Part shown: positions 23,666 to 33,520 of the stretch, piece after piece
Numbering within the stretch: the stretch's first letter is position 1
How the letters are laid out: each line of letters opens with the position of its first letter
Assembly: GCA_029204225.1 (NCBI GenBank)
Contig: CM055106.1
Coordinates: 186,001-250,000, forward strand
Direction: 5' to 3'
Source: Diphasiastrum complanatum
Taxonomy: Eukaryota; Streptophyta; Lycopodiopsida; Lycopodiales; Lycopodiaceae
Length of the DNA: 64,000 nucleotides
Position numbers and translations under genes: made by a program
The notes under the pieces: generated by a model
Database searches by the model: none
The model's input: the letters and a program-made list of their open reading frames with translations, nothing else
Told to the model about the DNA's origin: nothing

Positions 23666-24240
23666 CTACAAAATCTCTATGTAGAATTTCCAAATCTCAC
23701 CAAAAAACTTAGTATAGAATCACTCTCCATCTCTCTCAATGCTAGCTCAAGCCACAAGAGGTGTAGTCCACATGAAATTTGATTGGACTCCTTACAAATC
23801 TCCTCCTAATTTGATTGGTCTAGTGACATAAGGTCCCTTGAATATGACTGGACCAATTTCATGGATCTTACACTTTTGATTGATCACATGACTTCATGAC
23901 AACACATAACAAAGTGTCACTAGCCCTCTACCATTATGCCTTGTGTAAAGAGCCTACACTACCTCGAGCTACATCACACACTGAAATTGGCCTAATTACC
24001 TACTAACATGTGTGCATGGGGTAAAAAATCAAAGTACCCCCCAAACTCAATATTAAGGCCTATTCACTATTCAACTCTTCATAAATGAGCTAAAAAGGTT
24101 ATGACTACCCTCCACATGTGGGAACATGCTCCACACATGTGAGATTTCACTATGTACATAATATTGCAAAAAAAAAAGCTAGATTTTGCCTATTTTTCAC
24201 ACTCTTCAAAAACTAGCTTGATGAGATACTAGATCAAATA
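23380..24240 (-). mobile_element. diverged solo or partial LTR related to the copia family
   Basis: The right end (about 24100-24240) matches the LTR end of the 833-bp family: CACATGTGGGAACATGCTCC, then CTAGATTTTGCCTATTTTTC, ending TTTTTCACA near 24208. Next comes the complement of the same purine tract (CTCTTCAAAAACTAGCTTG). The left part contains CACACGTGTGG (about 23398) but has drifted. A (GA)n microsatellite lies inside at 23613-23661. It is an older relative of the elements at 4768 and 35620. Confidence 0.5.
23613..23661. repeat. (GA)n microsatellite
   Basis: An uninterrupted run of AG dinucleotides of about 49 bp. Confidence 0.9.
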
Positions 24241-24246
24241 AGAAAC

Positions 24247-25396
24247 TTGAGATACTTGTTGAGTGGATCCTTTTGTGTGAATATGTTGAGTGTCCATCCA
24301 TCCATCCATCCATCCATCTGCCATCCGTGCCAAATATCCGACTTTCCCTTCATTGACTCCCAATCCACCTTCGACTACCAGGAGCTCCAGCTCACATTCT
24401 CCCATTTCGACCTCCAAACTAGCAGAGAGAGCACCTTCTACTAGGACCTTCAGTACGCTACAACGGATGCCGACACCTCCTCCCTTCAAATCGACCCCAA
24501 CATGCCTCACCTTGAGATTGCATCTCCTCCTCGAGGCCCCTCACCACCTTGCACCATTTCGCCTCCTGCCTCTTCTTCACCACCCCCCATAGTCTCTTCG
24601 CCCCCCAAATTCGATCCTCCATCCACATTCATCGTTCCTCCACGCCCCATCGACAACCTTCCTGATCTTATGGCGGTGCACAAACACTGGTACAATAAAG
24701 TTTTTTGGGTACCCGATTCATCCAAAAATATCCGGATATTAAGACTAGAGTGGCTATACATTAATAGGGAAGCTGGACGGACTCCTAAAGCTGACATCGG
24801 CCAACCTCTTGGCCCTTCTGCATCCACAACCAGAATGGCGGAAGGCGGCGATCCTGCACAACCCAGATACTCCGACAACTCCTCCAGTATTAAGGGCAGA
24901 TCCAGCATACCATCCAATGCCCAGAAGGAGATCTTGGTCAGCATTGAAGACTCCAAGCGTCGGGGCCTACAATTGGCCAATAATAAAATCAGAAAAGGGT
25001 TGGAGCACAGTGGTCAATTTCCAAAGGGCCCTCAACCACTTTATGAGCGACACGGCTAATTTTCCAGATCCCATCATACTGGAAGCCTATTATAACGTGG
25101 AGACTTTGCTGACAACTGCCAAGGTGGTTACTAGGTGGGACTTATGTGTTGGCGAGTACTGTTTTGACCCTAATAAAGCCTTCAAAATGTCGACCATTGT
25201 GGATCAGATGCTTCTGTACCGGACCTACCATCGCTTGTCTACCACGTCATTTGTTAATATCACGAGGTTGGAAAGATGGTACACGACAAGTTTCCTTAGA
25301 AATACGCACCCGACGTTCGGCCCAATCCACTCGCAATCCACGATGCACAGCACATTATGGACCCATTTCGTTTGCGTTGTTGTAGACACCCACTGA
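24247..25396 (+). pseudogene. decayed proline-rich ORF of unknown origin
   Basis: The reading moves between frames (24290-24592, 24502-24760 and 24760-25396), so at least one frameshift near 24760 is needed. The N-terminal part is low-complexity Pro/Ser, starting with a CATC tetranucleotide run (24295-24320). The rest (HWYNKVFWVPDSS, then NFQRALNHF, LEAYYNVETLL, DLCVGEYCFDPNKAF and LYRTYHRLS) looks like a globular domain that I do not recognise. It precedes a purine tract and a putative LTR start at 25819, so it could be an accessory or gag-like ORF of an LTR element. No RT or integrase is seen. Confidence 0.3.
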
Positions 25397-25808
25397 AAGG
25401 TTCGCAATGCCGAAGATACAAAGGGAAAACAGCTAGAACGGGCTCCATGAAGCATGCTTCACCACCGAAAATTTCTCTTAAAAAAAAAAAAAGCCCAAAA
25501 AGTATCCAATTACTCATTTTTATTTTTCTTGTTTTTCATGTTAATTCAATTTCTCCTTCTTATTTTTATTTCTATTTATTCTTTCATTTATTTATTTCTA
25601 TTTTATCTATTTGTACAAACGCTTTTTACATTTTCCCCTCTCTCAACTTTGCTTTTGTTGCCAAAATTTGTTTCCTCACTTTTCGTCAACTCTATATTCT
25701 CTCTTGTCTATATCTCATTTTCCCTTCATTTCACACTGGTCTCACATCGCCACGTACGCCCACGCCAAAGACATACGCAGGTGCCAAGGGACCTATCACC
25801 AAAAGCAC

Positions 25809-26510
25809 AGTGGGGGCATGTTAGAAGATTCTAGTGAAGATTCTTCTAATGGATTCCAAATGCCAAAAAGATGCACTGTACTCGTAAGCCAAAGGCGCGA
25901 GAAATAGAATTAGATCTATGCTCCAATGGGCTGAAAATAAGAAAGGACCCAAGTAGTTTTAAATGCATTTTGTCGTATAACTTTTTAAGATAGTTAAGTT
26001 GTTATGGCACATGGTTTTTGGGTGAACCAAAAACCCTAACCCTAGCTTTGTCTATAAGTAGGGATGTGACACCACTTTGTAATCACTTTTCATTTGTAAG
26101 AATAGAGATTGAGAGAGAGGAGAGAAGCCTCCTCCTCCATTTTTCTTACTTTGTGAAGCCCTCCTATTTTGCCATGATTGTAGATGTATTGTTATTTCTT
26201 AATCATGCTATCACACATTAGAATGATCATTAGCTCATGCTTTCATCCATCAATCCACAACATCACAGATTTGCAAAATAGGTGTTAGAAATCCATCTTG
26301 AGAGATCAATAAGATCCATTAGGTAGGTTTACTTCCATTGCTCCTCTCCCTTGAGAAGATAAGCCTCTTGAGGAGAAGATCTAGAGCTCAAAGAGCCTAG
26401 ATAATCCAAGAAAACCAAGATCCAAGAAGATGATCCATTCAAAACCAAAACCCCAAAAAGAGCCAAGAAGATAGTCAAGAACCTCACCTCACATCTAAGC
26501 CATTCCATTA
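25809..26510 (+). mobile_element. putative LTR with preceding polypurine tract
   Basis: AGTGGGGGCA at 25809 is followed by TGTTAGAAG at 25819, the usual boundary between purine tract and 3' LTR. Downstream is a promoter-like CTATAAGTAG (26050) and an R-like stretch ending in GAGAGAGAGG. The 3' end is not certain; the sequence changes character near 26510. A paired 5' LTR was not found. Confidence 0.4.
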
Positions 26511-28204
26511 TCAGATCCTATGCCAAGATTGACACCCTTGGTAGGCTTAGATCCCATTGAGATCCGTAGCTTAACCCCCTCCCCATTGGATCGAATCCCA
26601 CTACTACACGACAACTCACTCGGTTGGAGATCCAAGCCCCTTCTTTGTCCTCTTGATCGCACCGATCAGGGAGGCACGGAGACGTCGGAATCTAGTGTCC
26701 ACGTCAGCAATCCGAAACAACTTATGGCCTCTGACCTTTGACGTCCTTGCTCTCTGACCGACACGGACGTCGGATTCCGACGTGTTTTGAAGCCTTCGGA
26801 TTCCGACGTTTGTGAATCCAAATTCAAAGTGATTGATTTTTTGTTGTGAGCTAGATCTCACATTTTTCTATTTCTTGTTGTCTAGTTTACAAGGAGTCTT
26901 CACATTCATGGCATCTATAGGAGTTTTTTTTCTTAGAAGCTAGTGAGAGACTAGATACCTCCAACTATTCAGTTTGGAAGGATAAAACATAATCTTTGTT
27001 GATTCTTTATGGTGTAATGGACATAATATTAGGAAGTTGAAGCTTGTGATGAGGCTCAAAGGTGCAAGAAGAGATCAAGGATTGCTCTTCATATTATAAA
27101 AATGAACATTTGAGATTTTAAGCACTTTTTCCCTCCAAAATACAGATTGGTGTGTTTTTTTGGGTTTTTTGGCTAGTTGGTTTGGGTTTCAAGCCCTTAG
27201 AGGCTGTTCAGAGCCTCCTCTACCCTCTCACACCTCCTCCGCTAGCTGTAAACAGTCCAAACACAAAAAAATACAGAAAACTACCTCTAAACTCCCAAAA
27301 ATCTACCTAAACTACTCTAAAAAACAAAAAATAAGCTAAAATGCAACTAAACTAGTTAGTGGAAACCTATCCTCGGCAACGGCGCCACTGTAGGGTCAAA
27401 GATCTCGCGTAGTATAGCCCTCCCGCCTGTCAACAAGGGTTAGATCACTGGATAGGTACCTAACTATGCATAGATGCTACTTTTACTTAGTCTCCTACTT
27501 TCTCCCTTAAATCTACTCACCACTAACACTACTCTCCTTTAACTCTACTCCTCTACACTAACATTCATCATGATTTGGGTGAAGGGAAGGGAGAGGTTGA
27601 GAAGAGAAGAGAGGAAGAGAAAGGGATAGAGAGTGAGGATGGAGGTTAGCTCAAATGCTCCTTATGCTTGCTAATGGAAAAGCATTCATGGCAAACAATA
27701 AACATGAAAATAGAAAGCAATGGAAAACACAATCAAGAGCATTAGTAAGTAGTGAATAGCAATTGAGGATGCTTCTCTTTCAAAAAATGGTAGAGTTTCC
27801 TCCTTCTCATTAAGCATGAAAAATAGTGTACAAATGGTGTCTTTTTATAAAATGGGGAAGGCCCTTGCCCCTCAATCCTATTGGCTAATATTCACAATGA
27901 TCCTATCCATTCATCTTGGACCCAACTTGATCCAAGGGTCCACAAAAAGTACATTAGAAATCACAAGATTCATGTGAGTCCCAATTTGGACTCAACTCTA
28001 AAAAGTAATCTCTAAGTTTAAAAATGACATTGGGCCTCTAGTTTTATTTTAATTCCAAGGCCCAAGTCATGTTTATTTTATTTACAACTTTATTTGCGTG
28101 CTCATTGGGCGATGGGCTTATACACGCAGGATGCCATGCCCTCGCAACACATTTTATTGGATGATTTTATTTATTTACACTTTGTTGGGAATAACCCCAA
28201 CAGG
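26511..28204. other. non-coding; fragments of LTR elements
   Basis: No gene. At 26650-26815 the motif CGGATTCCGACG recurs. At 27370-27400 'CTCGGCAACGGCGCCA' resembles the conserved region downstream of LTRs in many plant retrotransposons, so this is probably an old element fragment. 28182-28204 holds a small hairpin (TGTTGGG/CCCAACA) immediately before the Penelope-like element. Confidence 0.45.
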
Positions 28205-28237
28205 CATTAGTCTAAATGGTAGGTGCCTCTCTCCTAG

Positions 28238-28246
28238 TATAAATAG
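28238..28246 (+). promoter_or_regulatory. TATA box of the PLE pseudo-LTR
   Basis: TATAAATAG, 43 bp before the first base of the ribozyme stem I. Transcription starting about 30 bp downstream would place the hammerhead at the extreme 5' end of the RNA. The same box is at 31618-31626, and as TATAAAAAG at 33740. Confidence 0.7.
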
Positions 28247-28280
28247 AGAAGGAGATCTCATTTGTAACTCACACCTTTGA

Positions 28281-28334
28281 GTGCTCCACTGATGAGCTTG
28301 AGAAATCAAGCGAAACTAGTTTGGAGTTAAGCAC
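28281..28334 (+). ncRNA. type I hammerhead ribozyme (PLE copy A, 5')
   Basis: Core CTGATGA (28289-28295) and GAAA (28312-28315). Stem II is GCTTGA/TCAAGC closed by a GAAA tetraloop. Stem I is CTCCA (28284-28288) with TGGAG (28322-28326), extended by GTG/CAC beyond a 5-nt TTAAG-type bulge. Stem III is minimal: ACTAGT is palindromic, so it is stable mainly in a dimer, as described for PLE hammerheads. Predicted cleavage lies between 28321 and 28322, after the H17 position of the GTT triplet. All invariant core bases are present. Confidence 0.88.
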
Positions 28335-28536
28335 TTTTTTGATAAAGAGTTTCATTTCTCACATCTCCTTCTCTATTTCCTTCTTGGTTATCTAAGTTTA
28401 TGGAATGTTTGTGCATCTAAATAACCTTTTAGATACACTTGTGGTTTCACACTATGTATCATTTTCTCTTTTTCTAAGCTCGTTTGTTTTGTGCCAACGA
28501 TAGTCTATTTCTTCTAACCTAAACCCTATCTTTGCC

Positions 28537-29470
28537 ATGGAGACTCAAGTTGGCACAAGCAAGCGACAACATGTAAACGTCGAAGAAAACTATTTTGCAA
28601 CACCAAGCAGCATGTACGGCATCACGCTCCCAACGGAGATCACCGGATTCGCGAAAAAATGCTGTGAAGAATTCAAGAAGCTCCACACAAGTCCTACAAA
28701 AAATCCAAAGCACAGCTGCTGAAGCTTACACAACTCAAGCAAGAAAGTCACATTCCCAATATCCTCAAGATGAGTTCACCAAAGACTCAGATAGCGCATA
28801 TGTGTGCACAAGCTCTTCTGTCTTTTTCTTTGGTAGAGCTTACAGAAGAGTACAGAGCAGCATGCTTCGATGCTTACCTACAAGCTTTCACCATTGTTGT
28901 AGAAGACGAAGAAAAAGGTTTGACCTCTTATTGCGAAAACTTTGAAGGCAAACTTATAGATATTCTTGCACCCTTGGAGGAAGTCACCCTTAGCGACTCC
29001 TTCAAATCCTCAAATCTGACAGCATATTGGAAGGACAGACTCTCTTCCAAGTTTCGGAACCTCAACAACTCCTACAAATGTGCAACACACTAGAAGAACA
29101 CTACTACTAAAGCAGCCTTTGTACAATGCAAAAACGCTTTGGATGCTACGATGCAGGAAGCTGACTCGATTCCTAAGGAGCAAACCATTGTTGAACTCGT
29201 CAAAGCAGAGGTTGCCAAGCAACTTAAACAACAAAAGCTACCGCAACATAGCAAGCCAAAAGCTAGTCTTGCGGGCCAAAAAAGTCAACCGAAGAAAAAC
29301 ATTTAAAAAGTCACATGGCTTTTGAATGCACAACAAGGCAAGATCAAAGAGGTACAAGCAGATCAAAGGGCCAAAACAATGCAAGCGGTTCAAAATGCGC
29401 CAAAAATCGGCAACAGCAGAGGGGAAGGACAACATCCCGCTCTGCTGACCTATTTTCTCTGCAAGAAGAA
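28537..29470 (+). pseudogene. ORF1 of PLE copy A, disrupted
   Basis: Starts with ATG at 28537 (METQVGTSK), ten bases after the pseudo-LTR. The frame shifts near 28715 and continues through KLTQLKQESHIPNILK, then MSSPKTQIAHMCAQ (28770), LVELTEEYRAAC, TAYWKDRL and a Lys/Gln-rich tail, with stops at 29091 and 29304. It resembles no domain I can name. The heptad-like and basic tail composition would fit an RNA-binding or coiled-coil ORF1 (inference). Some Penelope-like elements have a separate first ORF. Confidence 0.55.
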
Positions 29471-29599
29471 GTCGGTCTGCCCATAAGTATGGCTCCAAAA
29501 GTCGTCCTCAATCCGCTCCAAGTCAAAATGTGGAAAAAGCTTATGTTCCTCCTCATCATCGAGACAAGGGCAAAAGCGTTGCAGGTCCCTCTTCTGGCT

Positions 29600-31430
29600 T
29601 CCAATCCTAGACTTTCATCACTATGCCATCTTGCTTTTTGGTAAGAAGTTTCCATTTGAAGTTGATTTTAGAATTACCAGTAAGTCAATTCGCAATCTTT
29701 CTGACCGAATTCTTTTCTACCATGAGCAGAAGCTTTTGAGTCTAGGTCTAAACTTTATTCTTCGACTTATTTGCCAAAATCTTCAATCTATTCTTGCCAA
29801 TTATGAAGAACTTTGTAGATCTTATCATTTGAGACACTTTTTCAAAACTTCCAATGACTCCTTTTCACTTTTTAAAATTCCTAATCGCCAATGGGAACCA
29901 CCCGTGAAGTTTTCTCCTCTTGAAAGTATTTAAGACACTGAAAAACAATTTCTTGAGACTCTTCTATCTAACACCTCCAGTTCTATTAAACCTTCCCTAC
30001 CTAGAAATCTTAGAATTGCCCTTAAGCAATTATCGTCTGATAGCTCTATTGTTATCAAACCTGCAGATAAGAATCTAGGATTGGTAATCCTTAATAGAAC
30101 CTAGTATGTAGATGAATGTCTCTTCCAGCTCTCTCATACAACAATCTATCGATCTGTCCTTGAGATTCCCTGGTCTGAACTTCTTTCCAGAATCCAGTTT
30201 GCTTGCTCCAAGTTTTTACATATCTTATCTGAAGAAGAGTACAAATACATCCTTCACGTACCTCCCAATGGTTTTAGAGCTTGTATCTTTAACCTTCTTC
30301 CCAAGATTCATAAACCCACCCTTGTAGGAAGACCTATATGCTCCTACAATGGTTATATCTTTGAGCACGCTTCTATCTGACTACATCATCAACTCCTTCA
30401 TGTTCTTCTTAAGCAACCGCAACATCTTATAGATTCTCTTTCTCTTATTAAAGAAGTCTCTGAGTTTACTCTCCCACCTAATGTCATTCTTTTCACCTTC
30501 AACGTGGAATCCTTGTATCCCAGTATTCCTACCAAAGAGGGCTTGCACGCACTGCAAATCATGATCAGTAGAGAGGATTTCTCAATCAAAAGAATCAATC
30601 TTATCATGACTTTGGCCACTATCGTGCTAAACCACCATTATTTGGATTTCGATGGAAAATTTTGGCAACAAGTACAGGGGTACAACTACGGGAAGTAATT
30701 TTGCTACAGTTTATGCATGTCTTTTCCTATGTCATATGGAACAGTTACAGGAAAAAGTTTTTCCTTTTCAGGAGTTGATTTATTACAGAAGATATATCGA
30801 TGATGCTTTTGGTTTATGGAATGGTACTAATGATAGTCTCCATAGCATTCTAAGTTTGTACAACTTTTGTTATGAAGACGAAATTAAAATCACTTCTTCC
30901 ATTTCCAACAAAGAAGCAGATATCTTGGATATCCATTTTTTCAAGGATGATAATCTCGCCACCTCTGGCAAACTCTCCTCTAGGTGTTTTCAAAAGGCCT
31001 TAAACAGATATCAATATCTATCTTGGTCTTCTGGGCATCCACGACACCAAAACGAAGCTTTCATCACAGGAGAAATGCGTTGATACATTATCAGAAAAAG
31101 CCTCTGAAGATCAAATTCTACAATCGTCTTCGAGCTCGCGGTTATCCATTAAAAATGATCAAAAAATGCTTCAACAAAGTTTCCTACAGACAACGACTAG
31201 CTCTTCTCAACACTCCTAGACAACGGAGTATAAGGAAAAGGGCCCCTCTAGTTATTAAGTTTGATTATTCCAGTTATAGTTGAGGTTCAAATTTGGGGGT
31301 CACCCTAAACCCTAAACTCCAACAGCTATGCCAACAAGTCCCGGAGCTACAAGATATGCCAAAACCTCTTGTTAGTTGGAAAAATCCAAGAAATCTGAAA
31401 TATTTTATGGTAAAATCAAGGTTGAAGCCT
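29600..31430 (+). pseudogene. reverse transcriptase of PLE copy A, disrupted
   Basis: Readable segments are 29631-29933, 30004-30103, 30112-30698 (with stops and a frameshift), 30690-31083 and 31090-31283. Motif A reads FTFNVESLYPSIP, where other Penelope-like RTs have Asp at the fourth position, so a catalytic Asp is lost (GAC to AAC). Motif C YIDD is intact. A one-base frameshift near 30690 splits motif B, and about 21 bp are missing near 31088 relative to copy D. The C-terminal region HPRHQ.EAF..GEM and FYNRLRARGYPLK is conserved in copy D. The ORF ends soon after the thumb without GIY-YIG. Confidence 0.8.
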
Positions 31431-31584
31431 ATTGGTTGATTGCGACGTCATTTAGGCATAGCACCGTTGTGCATTTATTTTGTCACATGGTCATTTATTA
31501 CCAATTTATGGTGATTTGGTCTCTTTCATCACTTGGTCTTTATCAACCAAATTTCGGCGGGGCCAAGTGGCATGAACCAAATGA

Positions 31585-31909
31585 CATTAGTCTAAATGGT
31601 AGGTGCCTCTCTCTTAGTATAAATAGAGAAGGAGGTCTCATTTGTAACTCACACCTTTGAGTGCTCCACTGATGAGCTTAAGAACTCAAGCGAAACTAGT
31701 TTGGAGTTAAGCACTTTTTTGATAAAGAGTTTCATTTCTCACATCTTTTTCTCTATTTACTTCTTAGTTCTCTAAGTTTATGGAATGTGTGTGCACCTAA
31801 ATAACCTTTTAGATACACTCGTGGTTTAACATTATGTACCGTTCTCTCTTTTTCTAAGCTCGTTTGTTTTGTGCCAACACTAGCCTATTTCTTCTACCCT
31901 AAACCCTAA
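31585..31909 (+). repeat. 3' pseudo-LTR of PLE copy A with telomere-repeat end
   Basis: It begins CATTAGTCTAAATGG and ends CTTCTACCCTAAACCCTAAG. The last 13 bases (31897-31909) are nearly two CCCTAAA units. Confidence 0.83.
31661..31714 (+). ncRNA. type I hammerhead ribozyme (PLE copy A, 3')
   Basis: Core CTGATGA (31669-31675) and GAAA (31692-31695) are intact, and stem I CTCCA/TGGAG and palindromic ACTAGT stem III are unchanged. Stem II is GCTTAAG/CTCAAGC with one mismatch in place of the 5' copy's perfect helix. Probably still foldable. Confidence 0.82.
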
Positions 31910-32019
31910 GCCCCCCCAGAGGTTTAGAGCCATTACGCATGTAATTCTGATACGTTTTGAGCAAGTTATGAAAGTTCAGGACCAAAAATCGGGTCTCTAG
32001 CTTAATTTTTTGAAATTTT

Positions 32020-32393
32020 TAGCGCCACTGGTACAACGACTATTAGCACCAATTTTCGTTCTTGGAAAGTGGGGCCTTGTCATCAGCGTGCCACATAAGC
32101 AATCCCAGTCTCGCTCACTTGGAGTATTTATGAGACAAACAACCTTTGTAAAACTCACTCTTTATGGTGTTCCACTAATGAGCTTGAGCGATCAAGCGAA
32201 ACTAGTTTGGAATTAAACACCTCTTCTAATAGAGATTTAGTTTCTCACATTATCTGTCTCTTCTCCATCTTTCATATCGTTCTTGTCTTGAATGCTTCAG
32301 TTCTTTATCTTTTTTAGATAGAATCATGCATTCTCTATTTATAAGAAACCTTTATCTCTTTTGCTTTATGTCACTGCTAGCCTTGTTCCGCTA
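32020..32393 (+). mobile_element. divergent PLE pseudo-LTR, copy B (5'-truncated)
   Basis: From about 32090 the sequence parallels the pseudo-LTR layout: stem-loop ribozyme remnant, TTTAGTTTCTCACATTATC, a TTTTTTAGATAGA block, TGCTTTATGTCACTGCTAGCC, then telomere repeats. It is too different to be copy A's family member, so a second PLE family is present. The left border is approximate. Confidence 0.6.
32165..32222 (+). ncRNA. decayed hammerhead ribozyme (PLE copy B)
   Basis: Stem I TTCCA/TGGAA covaries with CTCCA/TGGAG of copy A. The outer GGTG/CACC helix is longer. Stem II GCTTGA/TCAAGC is closed by GCGA, another GNRA loop. The first core segment is CTAATGA instead of CTGATGA (G5 to A), which should block cleavage. 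Covariation supports a selected RNA structure in the ancestor. Confidence 0.75.
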
Positions 32394-32475
32394 CCCTAAA
32401 CCCTAAACCCTATAAATTCTAAACCCTAAACCCTATAAATTCTAAACCCTAAACTGTAAATCCTAAACCCTAAAT
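32394..32475. repeat. interstitial telomere repeats (CCCTAAA)n, degenerate
   Basis: Perfect CCCTAAACCCTAAACCCT at 32394-32411, then further CCCTAAA units interrupted twice by TATAAATTCTAAA, giving a higher-order repeat of about 23 bp. Fades to CTGTAAATCCTAAACCCTAAATCG. This lies directly after copy B and before copy C. Confidence 0.9.
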
Positions 32476-32479
32476 CGTG

Positions 32480-32885
32480 AGGACAACGGCGTATAAGGAA
32501 AAGGGCCCCTCTAGTTATTAAGCTTGATTATTCCAATTATAGTCGAGCTTTGAATTTGGGGGCCACTCTAAACCCTAAACTCCAACGGCTATGCCAACAA
32601 GTCCCGGAGCTACAGGATATGCCAAAACCTCTTGTCAGTTGGAAAAATTCGAGAAATTTGAAATATTTCTTGGTAAAATCAAGGTTGAAGCCTATTGGTT
32701 GATTGTGACGTCATTTAGACATAGCATGGTTGTGCATTTATTTTGTCACATAGTCATTTATTACCAATTTATGGTGATTTGGTCTCTTTCGTCACTTGGT
32801 CATTACTTGCCAAATCTCGGTGGGGCCAAGTGGCATGAACCAAATGATATTAGTCTAAATGGTAGGTGCCTCTCTCTTAGTATAT
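32480..32885 (+). mobile_element. PLE copy C, 5'- and 3'-truncated
   Basis: Starts abruptly within the RT C-terminus (ACAACGGCGTATAAGGAAAAGG, equal to 33343 in copy D). It then runs through the 3' untranslated region and stops inside the pseudo-LTR just after CTCTCTCTTAGTATA, where copy D begins. It lacks the ribozyme. The join to copy D is at the TATA box (TAGTATA/TATCAC). Confidence 0.75.
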
Positions 32886-33520
32886 ATCACAAAAGATATA
32901 TCGATGATGCTTTTGGTTTATGGAATGGCACTAATGATAGTCTCCATAGCTTTTTTAGTTTGTACAACTTTTGTTATGAAGACAAAATTAAAATCACTTC
33001 TTCCATTTCCAACAAAGAAGCACATATCTTGGATATCCATTTTTTCAAGGATGATAATTTCGCCACCTCTGCCAAACTCTCCTCTAGGTGTTTTCAAAAG
33101 GCCTTAAACAAATATCAATATCTACCTTGGTCTTCTTGGCATCCACGACACCAAATGGAAGCTTTCATCATAGGAGAAATGCATCGATACACTATCAGAG
33201 AAAGAACCAAAAAGGGTTTTGAAGACTTGAAGATCATATTCTACAATCGTCTTCGAGCTCGCGGTTATCCATTAAAAATTATCAGAAAATGCTTCAACAA
33301 AGTTTCCTACAAACAACTACTAGCTCTTCTCAACACTCCTAGACAACGGAGTATAAGGAAAAGGGCCCCTCTAGTTATTAAGCTTGATTATTCCAGTTAT
33401 AGTCGAGCTTTAAATTTGGGGGCCACCCTAAACCCTAAACTCCAACGGCTATGCCAACAAAAGCGGAGCTACAAGATATGCCAAAACCTCTTCTCAATTG
33501 GAAAAATCCGAGAAATCTGA
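32591..33520 (+). pseudogene. chimeric ORF across PLE copies C and D
   Basis: This 309-codon open frame crosses the copy C/copy D junction at 32885. The first about 98 codons are non-coding 3' sequence of copy C. From YHKRYIDDAF onwards (32886) it is the real RT frame of copy D, from motif C to the thumb (FYNRLRARGYPLK, LNTPRQRSIRKRAPLVIK). The RT part is open for over 600 bp, longer than in copy A. No intact fingers or motif A are included, so it cannot be active. Confidence 0.7.

Larger units (their letters stand above)
28205..28527 (+). repeat. 5' pseudo-LTR of PLE copy A
   Basis: Begins CATTAGTCTAAATGG and ends CTTCTAACCTAAACCCTA. It matches 31585-31909 and 33708-34030 with few changes. 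Its own end therefore already carries about two telomere-like units. Confidence 0.85.
28205..31909 (+). mobile_element. Penelope-like retroelement copy A (no endonuclease, hammerhead pseudo-LTRs)
   Basis: The pseudo-LTRs 28205-28527 and 31585-31909 flank an internal region with a first ORF (from 28537) and a reverse-transcriptase ORF (about 29600-31430). RT features typical of Penelope-like elements (PLEs) are KPADKNLGLVI upstream of the fingers, FTFNVESLYPSIP (motif A), QVQG/TTTGSNFA (motif B), YRRYIDDAF (motif C) and a thumb ending with RNLKYFLVKS…. The frame stops shortly afterwards; no zinc finger or GIY-YIG endonuclease follows. The 3' end runs into CCCTAAACCCTAA. Each pseudo-LTR holds a TATA box and a hammerhead ribozyme, as known for PLEs. 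Stops and frameshifts make this copy inactive. Endonuclease-lacking PLEs are known to attach to telomeres. Confidence 0.85.

Noticed and set aside
26031-26047. AAAACCCTAACCCTAGC resembles telomere repeats
   Set aside because: Units are irregular (CCCTAA, not CCCTAAA), only two are present, and there is no PLE sequence next to them; chance match within a putative LTR.
31430-31585. Possible GIY-YIG endonuclease after the PLE reverse transcriptase
   Set aside because: No frame shows a Cys-rich finger, GIY/YIG or the following Arg/His motifs in copies A, C or D; the region is conserved as non-coding sequence.
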